DNA from: Mucilaginibacter sp.
GTDB lineage: Bacteria; Bacteroidota; Bacteroidia; Sphingobacteriales; Sphingobacteriaceae
Assembly (NCBI GenBank): GCA_028288085.1
Contig: JAQBOK010000304.1
Coordinates: 1 to 34,866 of the forward strand
Direction of reading: 5' to 3'
Length of the DNA: 34,866 nt
How positions within the stretch are numbered: position 1 is the first letter of the stretch; each line of letters starts with the position of its first letter. The position numbers and the translations under genes were made by a program. Shown one piece after another: positions 9,147 to 16,360 of the stretch. Under the pieces are notes generated by a model. That model did no database searches, was not told the origin of the DNA, and saw only the letters and a program-made list of their open reading frames with translations.

Positions 9147-9176
9147 TTACTTTATTAATTCTTACTTTATTAATTC
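9147..9176. repeat. Perfect 15-bp tandem duplication over a stop codon
   Basis: TTACTTTATTAATTC occurs twice back to back (9147-9161 and 9162-9176). On the minus strand each copy encodes ELIK followed by a stop, so the second half repeats the last codons and stop of the small membrane protein gene. Confidence 0.9.
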
Positions 9177-9467
9177 GAGTACCCTGATGTATAGCGTAAC
9201 GCTGTAAACCATTAGTACCAGGGTATTAATTACCAGCAGCCAGTTGGAATCGGGCTCTGAATATTTATTAATGGTGCATCGCACAAAGAAATATACAAAG
9301 CCACCGATCAATATTACGGGGAATATAAATAGCCACCTGCTTTTAGTCACAATATATAAGTGCTGCAATTTGCTGCTGTCTGCCTGGAACAATGGAATTA
9401 TGGCCAATAGCAACAATAAAAGAAAAAGACGGCTAACTGCTTTTGCAGCGATCTGACTGGTTTTCAT
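9162..9467 (-). CDS. Small three-helix membrane protein of unknown function
   Basis: A 101-residue hydrophobic protein I do not recognise. It has three likely membrane helices at about 13-30, 45-62 and 76-95. Between the last two lies a short loop with the polar stretch CTINKYSEPDSN. The ATG at 9467 is preferred over an in-frame GTG one codon earlier because a -7 box (TATTTTTG, 9473-9480) sits five bases upstream. It is divergent from the zinc-ribbon-like gene and convergent with the AI-2E gene. The last 15 bp of the gene are tandemly duplicated. Confidence 0.7.
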   Translation of the reverse strand: MKTSQIAAKAVSRLFLLLLLLAIIPLFQADSSKLQHLYIVTKSRWLFIFPVILIGGFVYFFVRCTINKYSEPDSNWLLVINTLVLMVYSVTLYIRVLELIK

Positions 9468-9472
9468 CACAG

Positions 9473-9480
9473 CAAAAATA
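9473..9480 (-). promoter_or_regulatory. -7 promoter box of the small membrane protein gene
   Basis: The minus strand reads TATTTTTG, matching TAnnTTTG, and ends five bases before the ATG. This would give a nearly leaderless transcript. No -33 box is clear. Confidence 0.45.
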
Positions 9481-9600
9481 AATAAAATTGCCTATAAACC
9501 TCGTTAACCTTTATTTACAAATTTCCTGCTAGTTACATAAAACATTGCTGAAAAGTTAAAAAAACAATAAAAGGCGAAAACATTTACCGCACATAAATGT

Positions 9601-9867
9601 ATGATAGTTATAACAATGGAGGCCTATATGCAAACACATAGAACACATAGCCACACTTCAGCCAAGTGCTGGAAATGCCATCAAACATTACACACAAGGG
9701 TAAGAAGGAATACCCTGATCAAAGCCCTTCTTTTTTGGTTACCGATAAGAGCGTATTTTTGCCCAAAATGTGTTAAGCGGCGATACATTTTTGTGCACAA
9801 ACATGCCTATGAACCACCAAACTCCTCTAAACGTGCAAATGCATCTAAGCCGGTAAGCGCATCATGA
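9601..9867 (+). CDS. Small zinc-ribbon-like protein of unknown function
   Basis: An 88-residue basic protein not assigned to a named family. Two cysteine pairs, CWKC (23-26) and CPKC (54-57), are 27 residues apart, as in a zinc ribbon. Between them is a short hydrophobic stretch (LIKALLFWLPIRAYF) and several arginines, so it may be a zinc ribbon with a buried hairpin or a short membrane-contacting segment. The start is uncertain: in-frame ATGs at 9601, 9616 and 9628 all precede the first cysteine pair. The coding call rests on the cysteine spacing and composition. Confidence 0.55.
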   Translation: MIVITMEAYMQTHRTHSHTSAKCWKCHQTLHTRVRRNTLIKALLFWLPIRAYFCPKCVKRRYIFVHKHAYEPPNSSKRANASKPVSAS

Positions 9868-9959
9868 TTTTTTAATTTATATCTTTTTTTAAAACAAGAT
9901 ATGTACTTTTAAAGCGCAGCATGATCTCTGCTTTCGACGTTTTAAAATCTATACGTTAA

Positions 9960-10910
9960 ATGTTTTATCTGAATAAAATCCTGCATCTTTTATTTTGCTT
10001 ATTCCTATCAATATCTGTTTTTGGGCAAGGTACATTCAGAGTAGTTCCATTAGGCGTTAAGGGAGGTATTGATGAAAGCAACCTATCGGCCTACATGGTA
10101 GCCGCTGTTCAAACTAATAATTATATATGCCTTGATGCCGGCACCCTGCATTATGGCATAGAGAAGGCAATTGCCAATAAGGTTTTTAATGTCCCGGCTG
10201 AGCAGGTATTAAGAAGATACATCAAAGGCTATTTAATATCCCACTCGCACCTTGATCATTTGGCAGGATTGATCATCAATTCGCCGGACGATACTACGAA
10301 AAACATTTATGCATTTGCCGACTGCATAGAAACTTTTAAAACCCACTATTTCACCTGGAAAAGCTGGGCCAATTTTGCGGATGAAGGCGAAACCCCTCAA
10401 TTAAAAAAGTATCATTATAAGGTACTCACCCCCGGCAACGAAACCCCATTAGAAAATACAGAAATGACCGTTAAGGCATTCCCTTTGAGCCACTCTAATC
10501 TCACCAGCACTGCTTTTTTGATCAGAAGCAATGAAAATTACATGCTATACCTGGGCGATACAGGGCCTGACGAGATAGAAAAAAGCCATAACCTGGAGGC
10601 GTTATGGCAAGCCATTGCCCCGCTGATCAAGGCGAAAAAACTAAAAGCGATCATGATCGAGGTATCTTTTCCTGATGAGCAACCCGATAAAACCCTGTTT
10701 GGTCACCTTACCCCCCATTGGCTGATGAAGGAAATGGATGACCTGCAAAAGCTGACAGGCCCCGGCACATTGAAAGATTTTACCGTAGTAATAACCCACG
10801 TAAAACCACCGCAAAGCAGTACTGAGCGGATAAAAATGCAGTTGGCTGACGAAAATAAACTGCAATTAAACCTGGTATATCCCGAGCAGGGTAAGGTGCT
10901 TAATTTTTAA
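9960..10910 (+). CDS. Secreted class II 3',5'-cyclic-nucleotide phosphodiesterase
   Basis: A 316-residue metallo-beta-lactamase-fold enzyme of the class II cyclic-nucleotide phosphodiesterase family (relatives: yeast PDE1, Vibrio fischeri CpdP), expected to hydrolyse cAMP or cGMP to the 5'-monophosphate. A signal peptide (1-23, ending FGQ) puts it in the periplasm or outside. Metal-site residues visible are HSHLDH (95-100), H178 in PLSHSN, D200 in LGDTGPD and H249 in FGHLTPH. The ATG immediately precedes the signal peptide. A periplasmic location resembles CpdP, which lets its host use external cAMP as a nutrient; that role here is inference. It converges on the Ada operon. Confidence 0.88.
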   Translation: MFYLNKILHLLFCLFLSISVFGQGTFRVVPLGVKGGIDESNLSAYMVAAVQTNNYICLDAGTLHYGIEKAIANKVFNVPAEQVLRRYIKGYLISHSHLDHLAGLIINSPDDTTKNIYAFADCIETFKTHYFTWKSWANFADEGETPQLKKYHYKVLTPGNETPLENTEMTVKAFPLSHSNLTSTAFLIRSNENYMLYLGDTGPDEIEKSHNLEALWQAIAPLIKAKKLKAIMIEVSFPDEQPDKTLFGHLTPHWLMKEMDDLQKLTGPGTLKDFTVVITHVKPPQSSTERIKMQLADENKLQLNLVYPEQGKVLNF

Positions 10911-10953
10911 TGCCGAAAAAAGAAAGTAAAACTTCTGAATTCGATAAGTAGCA

Positions 10954-11214
10954 TCAGCGTGCCGCTTTCCATTGCTGATACGCCTTATGCATACAATGCC
11001 CGCAAGGCCTGTAGCCCATGTCTATCGCTTCCGCCTCTGATGTAAAGAAAATACGGTTATTTGTTTTCATTCTTTTACCCGACGAGCAAGTTAATGTTCC
11101 GTATATTTCCAGCTTCCTGTTCCCTGCCAGTTGCACATCGCCTTTATCTATCAGTAATTTTAACTGCCTGCTTCTTCTAAAGGCATTATCGCCCAATTCT
11201 GAATGTAATATCAT
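10954..11214 (-). CDS. Stand-alone Ada-type metal-binding domain protein
   Basis: An 86-residue protein matching the N-terminal zinc domain of Ada (methylphosphotriester repair domain): IYGTLTCSSGKRMK (37-50), then FFTSEAEAIDMGYRPCGHC (56-74). Cysteines are C43, C71 and C74. In E. coli Ada the ligands are C38, C42, C69 and C72; here a three-residue deletion removes the C42 equivalent, so the site has three cysteines plus perhaps H73 or H76. Whether it still accepts a methyl group is unknown. Its ATG overlaps the oxygenase stop codon (ATGA), making it the last gene of the Ada operon. The first gene of that operon lacks exactly this domain, so the two may act in trans as a split Ada. Confidence 0.85.
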   Translation of the reverse strand: MILHSELGDNAFRRSRQLKLLIDKGDVQLAGNRKLEIYGTLTCSSGKRMKTNNRIFFTSEAEAIDMGYRPCGHCMHKAYQQWKAAR

Positions 11215-11912
11215 GCCGCATCATGAAATATTATACCCAACGTATGTCGTATACCCGACGTTAATTCACTCACCCCATGCTTCATGTTTACCCGGTAATA
11301 CCCTTTGGCCCCTTTTACCGGCCTGAAATTGGTTGTAAACAGTAACATATCACCTTTATGGGGCTTTAAAACGATGGCTTTTGATTGCGCCCTCGGCCTT
11401 TGCTCTATCAATACAAACTCGCCGCCATCATAATCTTTGCCAGGTTCGTCCAAAAACAGCACCAGTTGCATCGGGAAGTAAACTTCGCCATACAAATCCT
11501 GGTGCAGTGTATTATAGCCTCCTTTGCCGTATCGCAATATCAGTGGGGTTGGCCTGGTTTGATCATGTTGATGACATTCGTCCAACAGTTTAGCCAGGTC
11601 TTCGGGAAAATGTTTATCAATATTCAAAGCTTTCATCCAGTTATTGGCAATAGGCGCCAACCAGGAGTACACACTTTGCCTTACCTGTTCAACTATTGCA
11701 GGCAAGGGGTAATTAAAGTATTTGTATTCGCCCAATCCAAACCGGTAACGTTCCATTACAATAGTTTTGCGATAAAGGTCCTTATTGTCATATTGCCGGG
11801 TAAGATCATCACATTCAGCAGCTGTGAGTACACTATTTACTAAAACATAGCCACTATCATTCATATGGCCGGTAATATGGGGCCAGTTTAATTGCTCAAT
11901 TCTTTGTTTCAT
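11211..11912 (-). CDS. 2OG-Fe(II) oxygenase, Oxygenase-NA (PF09859-like) family
   Basis: A 233-residue dioxygenase of the family named for oxidative repair of damaged DNA. It would use iron, oxygen and 2-oxoglutarate in an AlkB-like demethylation. Numbered from this start, the iron ligands are H137 and D139 in LHQDLYG and H212 in MKHGVSE; R222 in GIRHTLG should bind 2-oxoglutarate. Other landmarks are MERYRFGLGEYKYF and KAIVLKPHKGDMLLFTTNFR. I start at MKQRIEQLNW (ATG at 11912), where I recall relatives beginning. An ATG at 11957 overlaps the upstream stop as TAATG and would add 15 residues, so coupling from there is possible. It lies between the Ada-like gene and the Ada zinc-domain gene. 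Confidence 0.86.
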   Translation of the reverse strand: MKQRIEQLNWPHITGHMNDSGYVLVNSVLTAAECDDLTRQYDNKDLYRKTIVMERYRFGLGEYKYFNYPLPAIVEQVRQSVYSWLAPIANNWMKALNIDKHFPEDLAKLLDECHQHDQTRPTPLILRYGKGGYNTLHQDLYGEVYFPMQLVLFLDEPGKDYDGGEFVLIEQRPRAQSKAIVLKPHKGDMLLFTTNFRPVKGAKGYYRVNMKHGVSELTSGIRHTLGIIFHDAA

Positions 11913-11956
11913 GTAAGAAGTTTTAAAATCTCCTTCTATTTTGGGGCTATATAGCA

Positions 11957-12808
11957 TTAAACAGCAATTGCATTTATCTGTGCTGCTTCCCAACCAATAA
12001 TGGCCGATTTGCGGTTAGATCCCCAATGATATTGCCCAAATTCACCTGTCGACCTGATCACGCGGTGGCAAGGAATGAGGAAGGCGACCGGATTATCGCC
12101 AATAGCACTGCCAACTGCCCTGCTGGCTTTAGGTAACAGGATATTTTGAGCAACTAATCCGTAGCTGTACAAACCGCCCATCGGTATCCTCAATAAGGCT
12201 TCCCATACCTTAAGCTGAAAAGGTGTACCCTTAAGGTGAAGTTTAACAGAAGATAATTTTGACCAATCCTTTTTAAAAATAAACAAAGCATTTTGCTGGA
12301 TTTGATCTACCACCTGGTGATAGCCTGCATTGGGGAATTGATCCTGCAATTGGCTGAATGCCTTTTCGCGGTCATCAGCAAAGGCTAAATGACAGATACC
12401 CTTTGAAGTGGATGCCACCAATATATTTCCAAATGGGCTTTCGGCAAAACTGTAATTAATGCTGAGCGCCGTACCCCCATTTTTATATTCGGCGGGGGTC
12501 ATTCCCTCAATATTAATGAACAGATCATGCAGCCTGCCTGTGCCTGATAATCCTGTAGCAAAAGCCGCATCAAACAAGGTGGCTTGTTTTTCCTTTAAAA
12601 TACCTTTTGCATAGTCGAGGCTTAGATATTGAAGAAATTTCTTCGGACTGATGCCTGCCCATTCTGTAAACATGCGCTGAAAGTGAAAAGGACTTAAGTT
12701 TACCTTTTCGGCAACGTCATCCAAATTAGGTTGTTCCTTAAAATTAAGCCTGATATAGTTGATCGCTTCTGCAATACGCTGATAGTTGATCGATTCTTGT
12801 GTTTCCAT
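11957..12808 (-). CDS. ada: AraC-type regulator fused to O6-methylguanine-DNA methyltransferase (Ada without zinc domain)
   Basis: A 283-residue bifunctional protein. Residues about 12-110 are an AraC-type double helix-turn-helix (LDDVAEKVNLSPFHFQRMF, then ISPKKFLQYL). Residues 115-190 are the ribonuclease-H-like methyltransferase N-domain. Residues 194-275 are the DNA-binding/catalytic domain with the acceptor C247 in IPCHRV. It repairs O6-alkylguanine by suicide transfer and probably activates its own operon. Full-length Ada also has an N-terminal zinc domain that senses methylphosphotriesters; here it is absent and encoded separately two genes downstream. The ATG at 12808 is chosen because an in-frame TTG at 12832 falls inside the -7 box. 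It is divergent from the beta-barrel gene. Confidence 0.93.
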   Translation of the reverse strand: METQESINYQRIAEAINYIRLNFKEQPNLDDVAEKVNLSPFHFQRMFTEWAGISPKKFLQYLSLDYAKGILKEKQATLFDAAFATGLSGTGRLHDLFINIEGMTPAEYKNGGTALSINYSFAESPFGNILVASTSKGICHLAFADDREKAFSQLQDQFPNAGYHQVVDQIQQNALFIFKKDWSKLSSVKLHLKGTPFQLKVWEALLRIPMGGLYSYGLVAQNILLPKASRAVGSAIGDNPVAFLIPCHRVIRSTGEFGQYHWGSNRKSAIIGWEAAQINAIAV

Positions 12809-12829
12809 TTTATTTTTCTTTTGACACAA

Positions 12830-12837
12830 CAAATTTA
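12830..12837 (-). promoter_or_regulatory. -7 promoter box of the Ada operon
   Basis: The minus strand reads TAAATTTG (TAnnTTTG), 21 bases before the ada ATG. No obvious -33 TTTG is at 19-20 bp, as expected if an activator such as Ada itself is needed; that reading is inference. Confidence 0.5.
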
Positions 12838-12936
12838 CCGGGTTACCACATCCTATAAAACCCGGAACTTGCTAAGATTATTGAAACCTTTTGGCAATTA
12901 TTTACTCTATTATTTATATATATTTATATAGGTGGT

Positions 12937-12944
12937 TACATTTG
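12937..12944 (+). promoter_or_regulatory. -7 promoter box of the beta-barrel gene
   Basis: TACATTTG matches TAnnTTTG and lies 21 bases before the ATG at 12966. The upstream 30 bases are almost pure A/T with no clear -33 box. Confidence 0.5.
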
Positions 12945-12965
12945 CGCGAAATCAAAAATCACAAT

Positions 12966-13607
12966 ATGAAAAAACTTTTTACAACACTACTTATTTTAAC
13001 CGGTATTTACTCTGCTACGTTTGCACAAACGAAAAACACTGCAGAATTTGGGGTGAATGTTGGCTTCAATACCGCAAGAGTATCTTATTCTGAAAATAGC
13101 CAAACCAGTGATTACACCTCGGGCTTCAACCTGGGCGTTTCCGGAGAATACTACTTTTCTGACAGATGGGGTATTAAAGGAAAATTGATCTATGACCAAA
13201 AAGGCTGGGGCAACGGTTATATAAGTATTGATAACGGTGCAAATGCCGGTACAGTAATAGATGGTGTTAATTTCCATTTGAATTATTTAACAATCCCGGT
13301 AATGGCTGATTGGCATTTTGGAAGACATAGAAATTGGTATTTAAATTTTGGCCCTTATGTAGGCGTTTTACTTAATAGTAAAGAGTCTTCAAATAGCGGC
13401 GTAAACATTAGTGAGGCCTTTAACACTACTGATTTTGGTTTGGATTTAGGAGTAGGTGTAAAGTTCCCTATATCAAATAAAGTAAAACTCTTTATAGAAG
13501 CAGACGGACAAAGCGGAATTGCCAGTATATTTAAAGATACGGATGGTGGCAATGTTCAAAACGTGAGATCAAGCATCAACATCGGCTTTTTGTTCCCTAT
13601 AAAATAA
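12966..13607 (+). CDS. Outer-membrane beta-barrel protein (PorT-like fold)
   Basis: A 213-residue exported protein with a Sec signal (MKKLFTTLLILTGIYSATFAQ, cleavage after about residue 20). The mature part alternates hydrophobic and polar residues in strands such as FGVNVGFNTARV, YLTIPVMADWHF, WYLNFGPYVGVLL and DFGLDLGVGVKF. It ends in INIGFLFPIK, typical of an 8-stranded outer-membrane barrel. The pattern LxYLxIPVMADWHFG is common in the Bacteroidota 'outer membrane beta-barrel' family. Function is unknown; such proteins are often structural or adhesion-related. The ATG at 12966 is chosen over an upstream frame start because it directly opens the signal peptide and follows a -7 box. Confidence 0.86.
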   Translation: MKKLFTTLLILTGIYSATFAQTKNTAEFGVNVGFNTARVSYSENSQTSDYTSGFNLGVSGEYYFSDRWGIKGKLIYDQKGWGNGYISIDNGANAGTVIDGVNFHLNYLTIPVMADWHFGRHRNWYLNFGPYVGVLLNSKESSNSGVNISEAFNTTDFGLDLGVGVKFPISNKVKLFIEADGQSGIASIFKDTDGGNVQNVRSSINIGFLFPIK

Positions 13608-13624
13608 TTACATCAAAGTTAAAT

Positions 13625-13664
13625 GGGAAACAGGCTTTAGTTGATGGCAGCCAGCCTGTTTCCC
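13625..13664 (+). terminator. Strong hairpin after the beta-barrel gene
   Basis: A perfect 12-bp stem, GGGAAACAGGCT (13625-13636) with AGCCTGTTTCCC (13653-13664), and a 16-base loop, starting 18 bp past the stop codon. The sequence after the stem is TTAAAAAAC, not a U-tract, so termination may be inefficient. The stem overlaps the end of the esterase fossil. Confidence 0.5.
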
Positions 13665-13857
13665 TTAAAAAACTTCCATATTTCTTCACAGGCATCCAGG
13701 CTTTTTTGAAACAGGGCCAATAACAAACTTAGGCAGATATTGAGAGCCCACCCGGCCAGGTATGCCCGCCTCCAACTATAGTATAACCAACCTTTAAACC
13801 ATTTGGATTGCTATAAACTTCCTTAACAACACGTGTTCCGTCATCAACGGGTGGATA
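13637..13857 (-). pseudogene. Frameshifted C-terminal remnant of a PHB-depolymerase/LpqC-type esterase
   Basis: This stretch has no intact gene but, read on the minus strand across three frames, it spells the end of an esterase. The first part reads YPPVDDGTRVVKEVYS then GYTIVGGGHTWPGG, whose His matches the catalytic His of PHB-depolymerase/LpqC esterases. After one extra base it continues QYLPKFVIGPVSKK. After a second extra base it ends LDACEEIWKFF and runs to a stop at 13637-13639. No homologous sequence is seen upstream of 13857, so the catalytic Ser and Asp regions are gone. It is a decayed gene, not a coding region. Confidence 0.75.
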
Positions 13858-13933
13858 AAGTAATCAGGATGAATGATAGTAAGCTTAAGCTTTCATTATA
13901 TGACTATGATAGATAAAGTTAATTGAACTTTAA

Positions 13934-14479
13934 TTACTGAAACAGGTTTAAATCTTTTTTCATGTTGACGACTGTGAATATTTCACCATCGGGCAATGGC
14001 ACTTTGATCTTTTTAACGGTGTGATACCCCATGGCCTCATAAAGCGGCACACCTGGCAGTGTAGCTCCTATCTCCATTTTAGTAAAGCCGGAATTTTTAG
14101 CGGCCTTTTCGCAAATATTGATCAACAGCCTTCCTATGCCTTTTCGTGCCCAATCCGGGTGTACAAAAAAAGCGCGGATGCGTGCTGCATCTGTAGCCGG
14201 ATTTAGTAAAGGATCTTCAAAATCCTTATGCTGGTCCCCGCCAAACAAAGTATTTCTCCTGCTCCAGCCACCGCAGGCTACTATAGTATCTCTCGTTTCA
14301 ACCACGTAATAGGTACCATCTACCAGTAACTGGCTGTCGACCCCGAAAACATATTCAATGGCGCTTTCCACCTGCCGGGATGTGTAATATCCTTCGCTGA
14401 GCCCCCTTACCGATAACGCGATCAGTTGCTGGAGCGCGGGGACATCTTCAAATGTAGCGGGGCGGATAGTTGGTGACAT
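13934..14479 (-). CDS. GNAT family N-acetyltransferase
   Basis: A 181-residue Gcn5-related acetyltransferase that would move an acetyl group from acetyl-CoA to an amine. The start, TIRPATFEDVPALQQLI, is the usual first strand and helix. Motif A is visible as AFFVHPDWARKGIGRLLI (103-120), with the CoA pyrophosphate loop RKGIGR (112-117). Motif B is LYEAMGYHTV (146-155). The substrate cannot be deduced. It stands alone, between two gene fossils, with no evident operon partner. Confidence 0.9.
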   Translation of the reverse strand: MSPTIRPATFEDVPALQQLIALSVRGLSEGYYTSRQVESAIEYVFGVDSQLLVDGTYYVVETRDTIVACGGWSRRNTLFGGDQHKDFEDPLLNPATDAARIRAFFVHPDWARKGIGRLLINICEKAAKNSGFTKMEIGATLPGVPLYEAMGYHTVKKIKVPLPDGEIFTVVNMKKDLNLFQ

Positions 14480-14582
14480 AATTCAAGAATAAGAAAAATA
14501 ATAATAAACACCTTAATCATAATGCCTAAATTTATTCTTATTAAAACCCTGCAGCATAATCCTTCAAAACACAATAAGCTGA

Positions 14583-14738
14583 TTCGGGATACCTTGTGCT
14601 GATATAAACCGCGCCCAAAAGTTTTACGAAGCTATTTTTGATATCCAAATGGTACCGTTGGATATGCCGCAATTACAAATGCGGTTGTACCCCGATAGAA
14701 AACCAGAAAGTATGACAGGAGATAAAAAAATCAGTTAG
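14583..14738 (+). pseudogene. Remnant of a VOC (glyoxalase/bleomycin-resistance) family gene
   Basis: A 51-codon open stretch between TGA (14580-14582) and TAG (14736-14738) with no ATG near its beginning. It reads FGIPCADINRAQKFYEAIFD and then IQMVPLDMPQLQMRLYP, the first strand-helix-strand of a VOC-family domain (normal form: EIPxxDINRAxKFYExIFxI...). The rest of the domain is missing and the tail turns into unrelated sequence. With the upstream esterase fossil, it explains most of the 350-bp gap before guaA. I see no other feature in 14480-14582. Confidence 0.7.
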
Positions 14739-14819
14739 TTGCTTCACCGTTCCTCCTGGCAACTACAAATTCTTTAGAACTAAAAGCATAATTCAGAAAC
14801 CCAAAATCGAAAAAAATCC

Positions 14820-14827
14820 TATCTTTG
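14820..14827 (+). promoter_or_regulatory. -7 promoter box of guaA
   Basis: TATCTTTG, an exact TAnnTTTG match identical to the glyS box, ends three bases before the guaA ATG at 14831. Transcription should begin at or within a few bases of the start codon. Confidence 0.65.
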
Positions 14828-14830
14828 CCC

Positions 14831-16360
14831 ATGCAAGAAAAAATCCTCATTCTTGACTTCGGCTCACAATTTACCCAATTGATAGCGCGCCGGGTCAGGG
14901 AGCTCAATATCTACTGCGAGATACACCCGTTCAATCACTTTCCCGAAATCGACAGCACTGTAAAAGGTATCATACTTTCCGGCAGTCCTTATTCTGTAAG
15001 ACAAGAAGATGCCCCACATTTTGATTTCGTTAAATTTCATGGCACGCTACCCATTTTAGGGGTTTGCTATGGCGCACAGCACATCGCACATTTTAACGGC
15101 GGCGAGGTATTGCCATCAAGCACACGCGAATACGGGAGAGCCAATTTGCAATATATCAACGATAAAAACCCGCTGTTTAAGCTTATTCCTGAAAGTTCGC
15201 AGGTATGGATGTCGCACGCGGATACTATAGCACGCATAGCCGATAATTTCGAAATAATTGCCAGTACCGATACGGTTAAAGTAGCGGCCTACCAGGTTAC
15301 AGGCACACAAACTTACGGGATACAATTCCATCCGGAGGTTACCCATAGTATTGACGGAAAGCAGCTATTACAAAACTTTTTGGTTGACATCTGCGGATGC
15401 AAACAGGATTGGACGCCCGATTCATTTGTTGAAACTACCATTGCCGGCCTGAAAGAGAAACTGGGTGATGATAAAGTAGTGCTTGGCTTGTCAGGTGGTG
15501 TGGATTCATCCGTTGCGGCAGTATTGCTGCATCATGCTATTGGTAAAAACCTGCATTGCATATTTGTAGATAATGGCCTGTTACGCAAGGACGAGTATGA
15601 ATCTGTTTTGGATTCGTACAAACACATGGGCCTTAATATAAAAGGAGTAGATGCCAAACAACGTTTTTACGACGCGCTGGCCGGATTAACCGATCCTGAG
15701 AAAAAACGCAAGGCTATTGGACGTGTTTTCATCGAGGTATTTGATGATGAAGCGCACAAGGTACAGGATGTAAAATGGCTTGGCCAGGGTACCATTTATC
15801 CCGACGTGATTGAGTCGGTATCAGTAAAAGGCCCGTCGGCAACCATCAAATCGCACCATAACGTTGGCGGGTTGCCTGATTTTATGAAACTCAAGGTAGT
15901 AGAGCCTTTAAATACACTGTTTAAGGATGAAGTGCGCAAAGTAGGCAGGGCTTTAGGCATAGATCAAAATATATTAGGCCGTCATCCGTTCCCCGGACCA
16001 GGACTGGCTATCAGGATATTAGGCGAGGTTACCCCGGAAAAAGTACAGATATTACAGGAAGCTGATGCGATTTATATCAACAATTTGCGGTCGGCAGGTG
16101 TTTACGATAAAGTTTGGCAGGCCGGTTCTATCTTTTTGCCTGTACAATCAGTAGGTGTAATGGGCGATGAACGTACTTACGAGAACGTGATCTGCTTGCG
16201 CGCAGTGGAATCATTGGACGGCATGACCGCCGACTGGTGTCATTTGCCTTATGATCTGCTGGCCAAGATCAGTAACGAGATCATTAACAACGTAAAGGGT
16301 ATTAACCGGGTAGTATATGACATCAGTTCGAAACCACCTGCTACAATTGAGTGGGAATAA
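14831..16360 (+). CDS. guaA: GMP synthase (glutamine-hydrolysing)
   Basis: Converts XMP to GMP with glutamine and ATP, the last step of de novo guanine nucleotide synthesis. The 509-residue protein has the class I glutamine amidotransferase domain first: [16 protein letters not shown], the nucleophile Cys in LGVCYGAQ (about 76-83), and the His/Glu pair in [11 protein letters not shown]. The ATP-pyrophosphatase P-loop follows as [16 protein letters not shown], and the dimerisation domain ends in [20 protein letters not shown]. The ATG at 14831 is chosen over an in-frame TTG at 14825, because the TTG lies inside the -7 box. The end overlaps the following lipoprotein gene by 44 bp, indicating an operon. 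Confidence 0.97.
   Translation: MQEKILILDFGSQFTQLIARRVRELNIYCEIHPFNHFPEIDSTVKGIILSGSPYSVRQEDAPHFDFVKFHGTLPILGVCYGAQHIAHFNGGEVLPSSTREYGRANLQYINDKNPLFKLIPESSQVWMSHADTIARIADNFEIIASTDTVKVAAYQVTGTQTYGIQFHPEVTHSIDGKQLLQNFLVDICGCKQDWTPDSFVETTIAGLKEKLGDDKVVLGLSGGVDSSVAAVLLHHAIGKNLHCIFVDNGLLRKDEYESVLDSYKHMGLNIKGVDAKQRFYDALAGLTDPEKKRKAIGRVFIEVFDDEAHKVQDVKWLGQGTIYPDVIESVSVKGPSATIKSHHNVGGLPDFMKLKVVEPLNTLFKDEVRKVGRALGIDQNILGRHPFPGPGLAIRILGEVTPEKVQILQEADAIYINNLRSAGVYDKVWQAGSIFLPVQSVGVMGDERTYENVICLRAVESLDGMTADWCHLPYDLLAKISNEIINNVKGINRVVYDISSKPPATIEWE

Noticed and set aside
11018..11843. Plus-strand open frames opposite the oxygenase and zinc-domain genes
   Set aside because: They are shadows of well-supported genes in the operon and carry no motifs.
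11913..11993. Longer N-terminus for the oxygenase (start at 11993)
   Set aside because: It would overlap the ada gene by 37 bp and add a cysteine-rich segment unlike family members. The ATG at 11957 remains possible through the TAATG overlap and is mentioned in the gene entry.
12809..12832. Earlier TTG start for ada
   Set aside because: The TTG codon is part of the TAAATTTG promoter box, so it should not be in the transcript as a start.
12891..12965. Longer N-terminus for the beta-barrel protein
   Set aside because: It would put 25 residues before a normal signal peptide and would include the -7 box.
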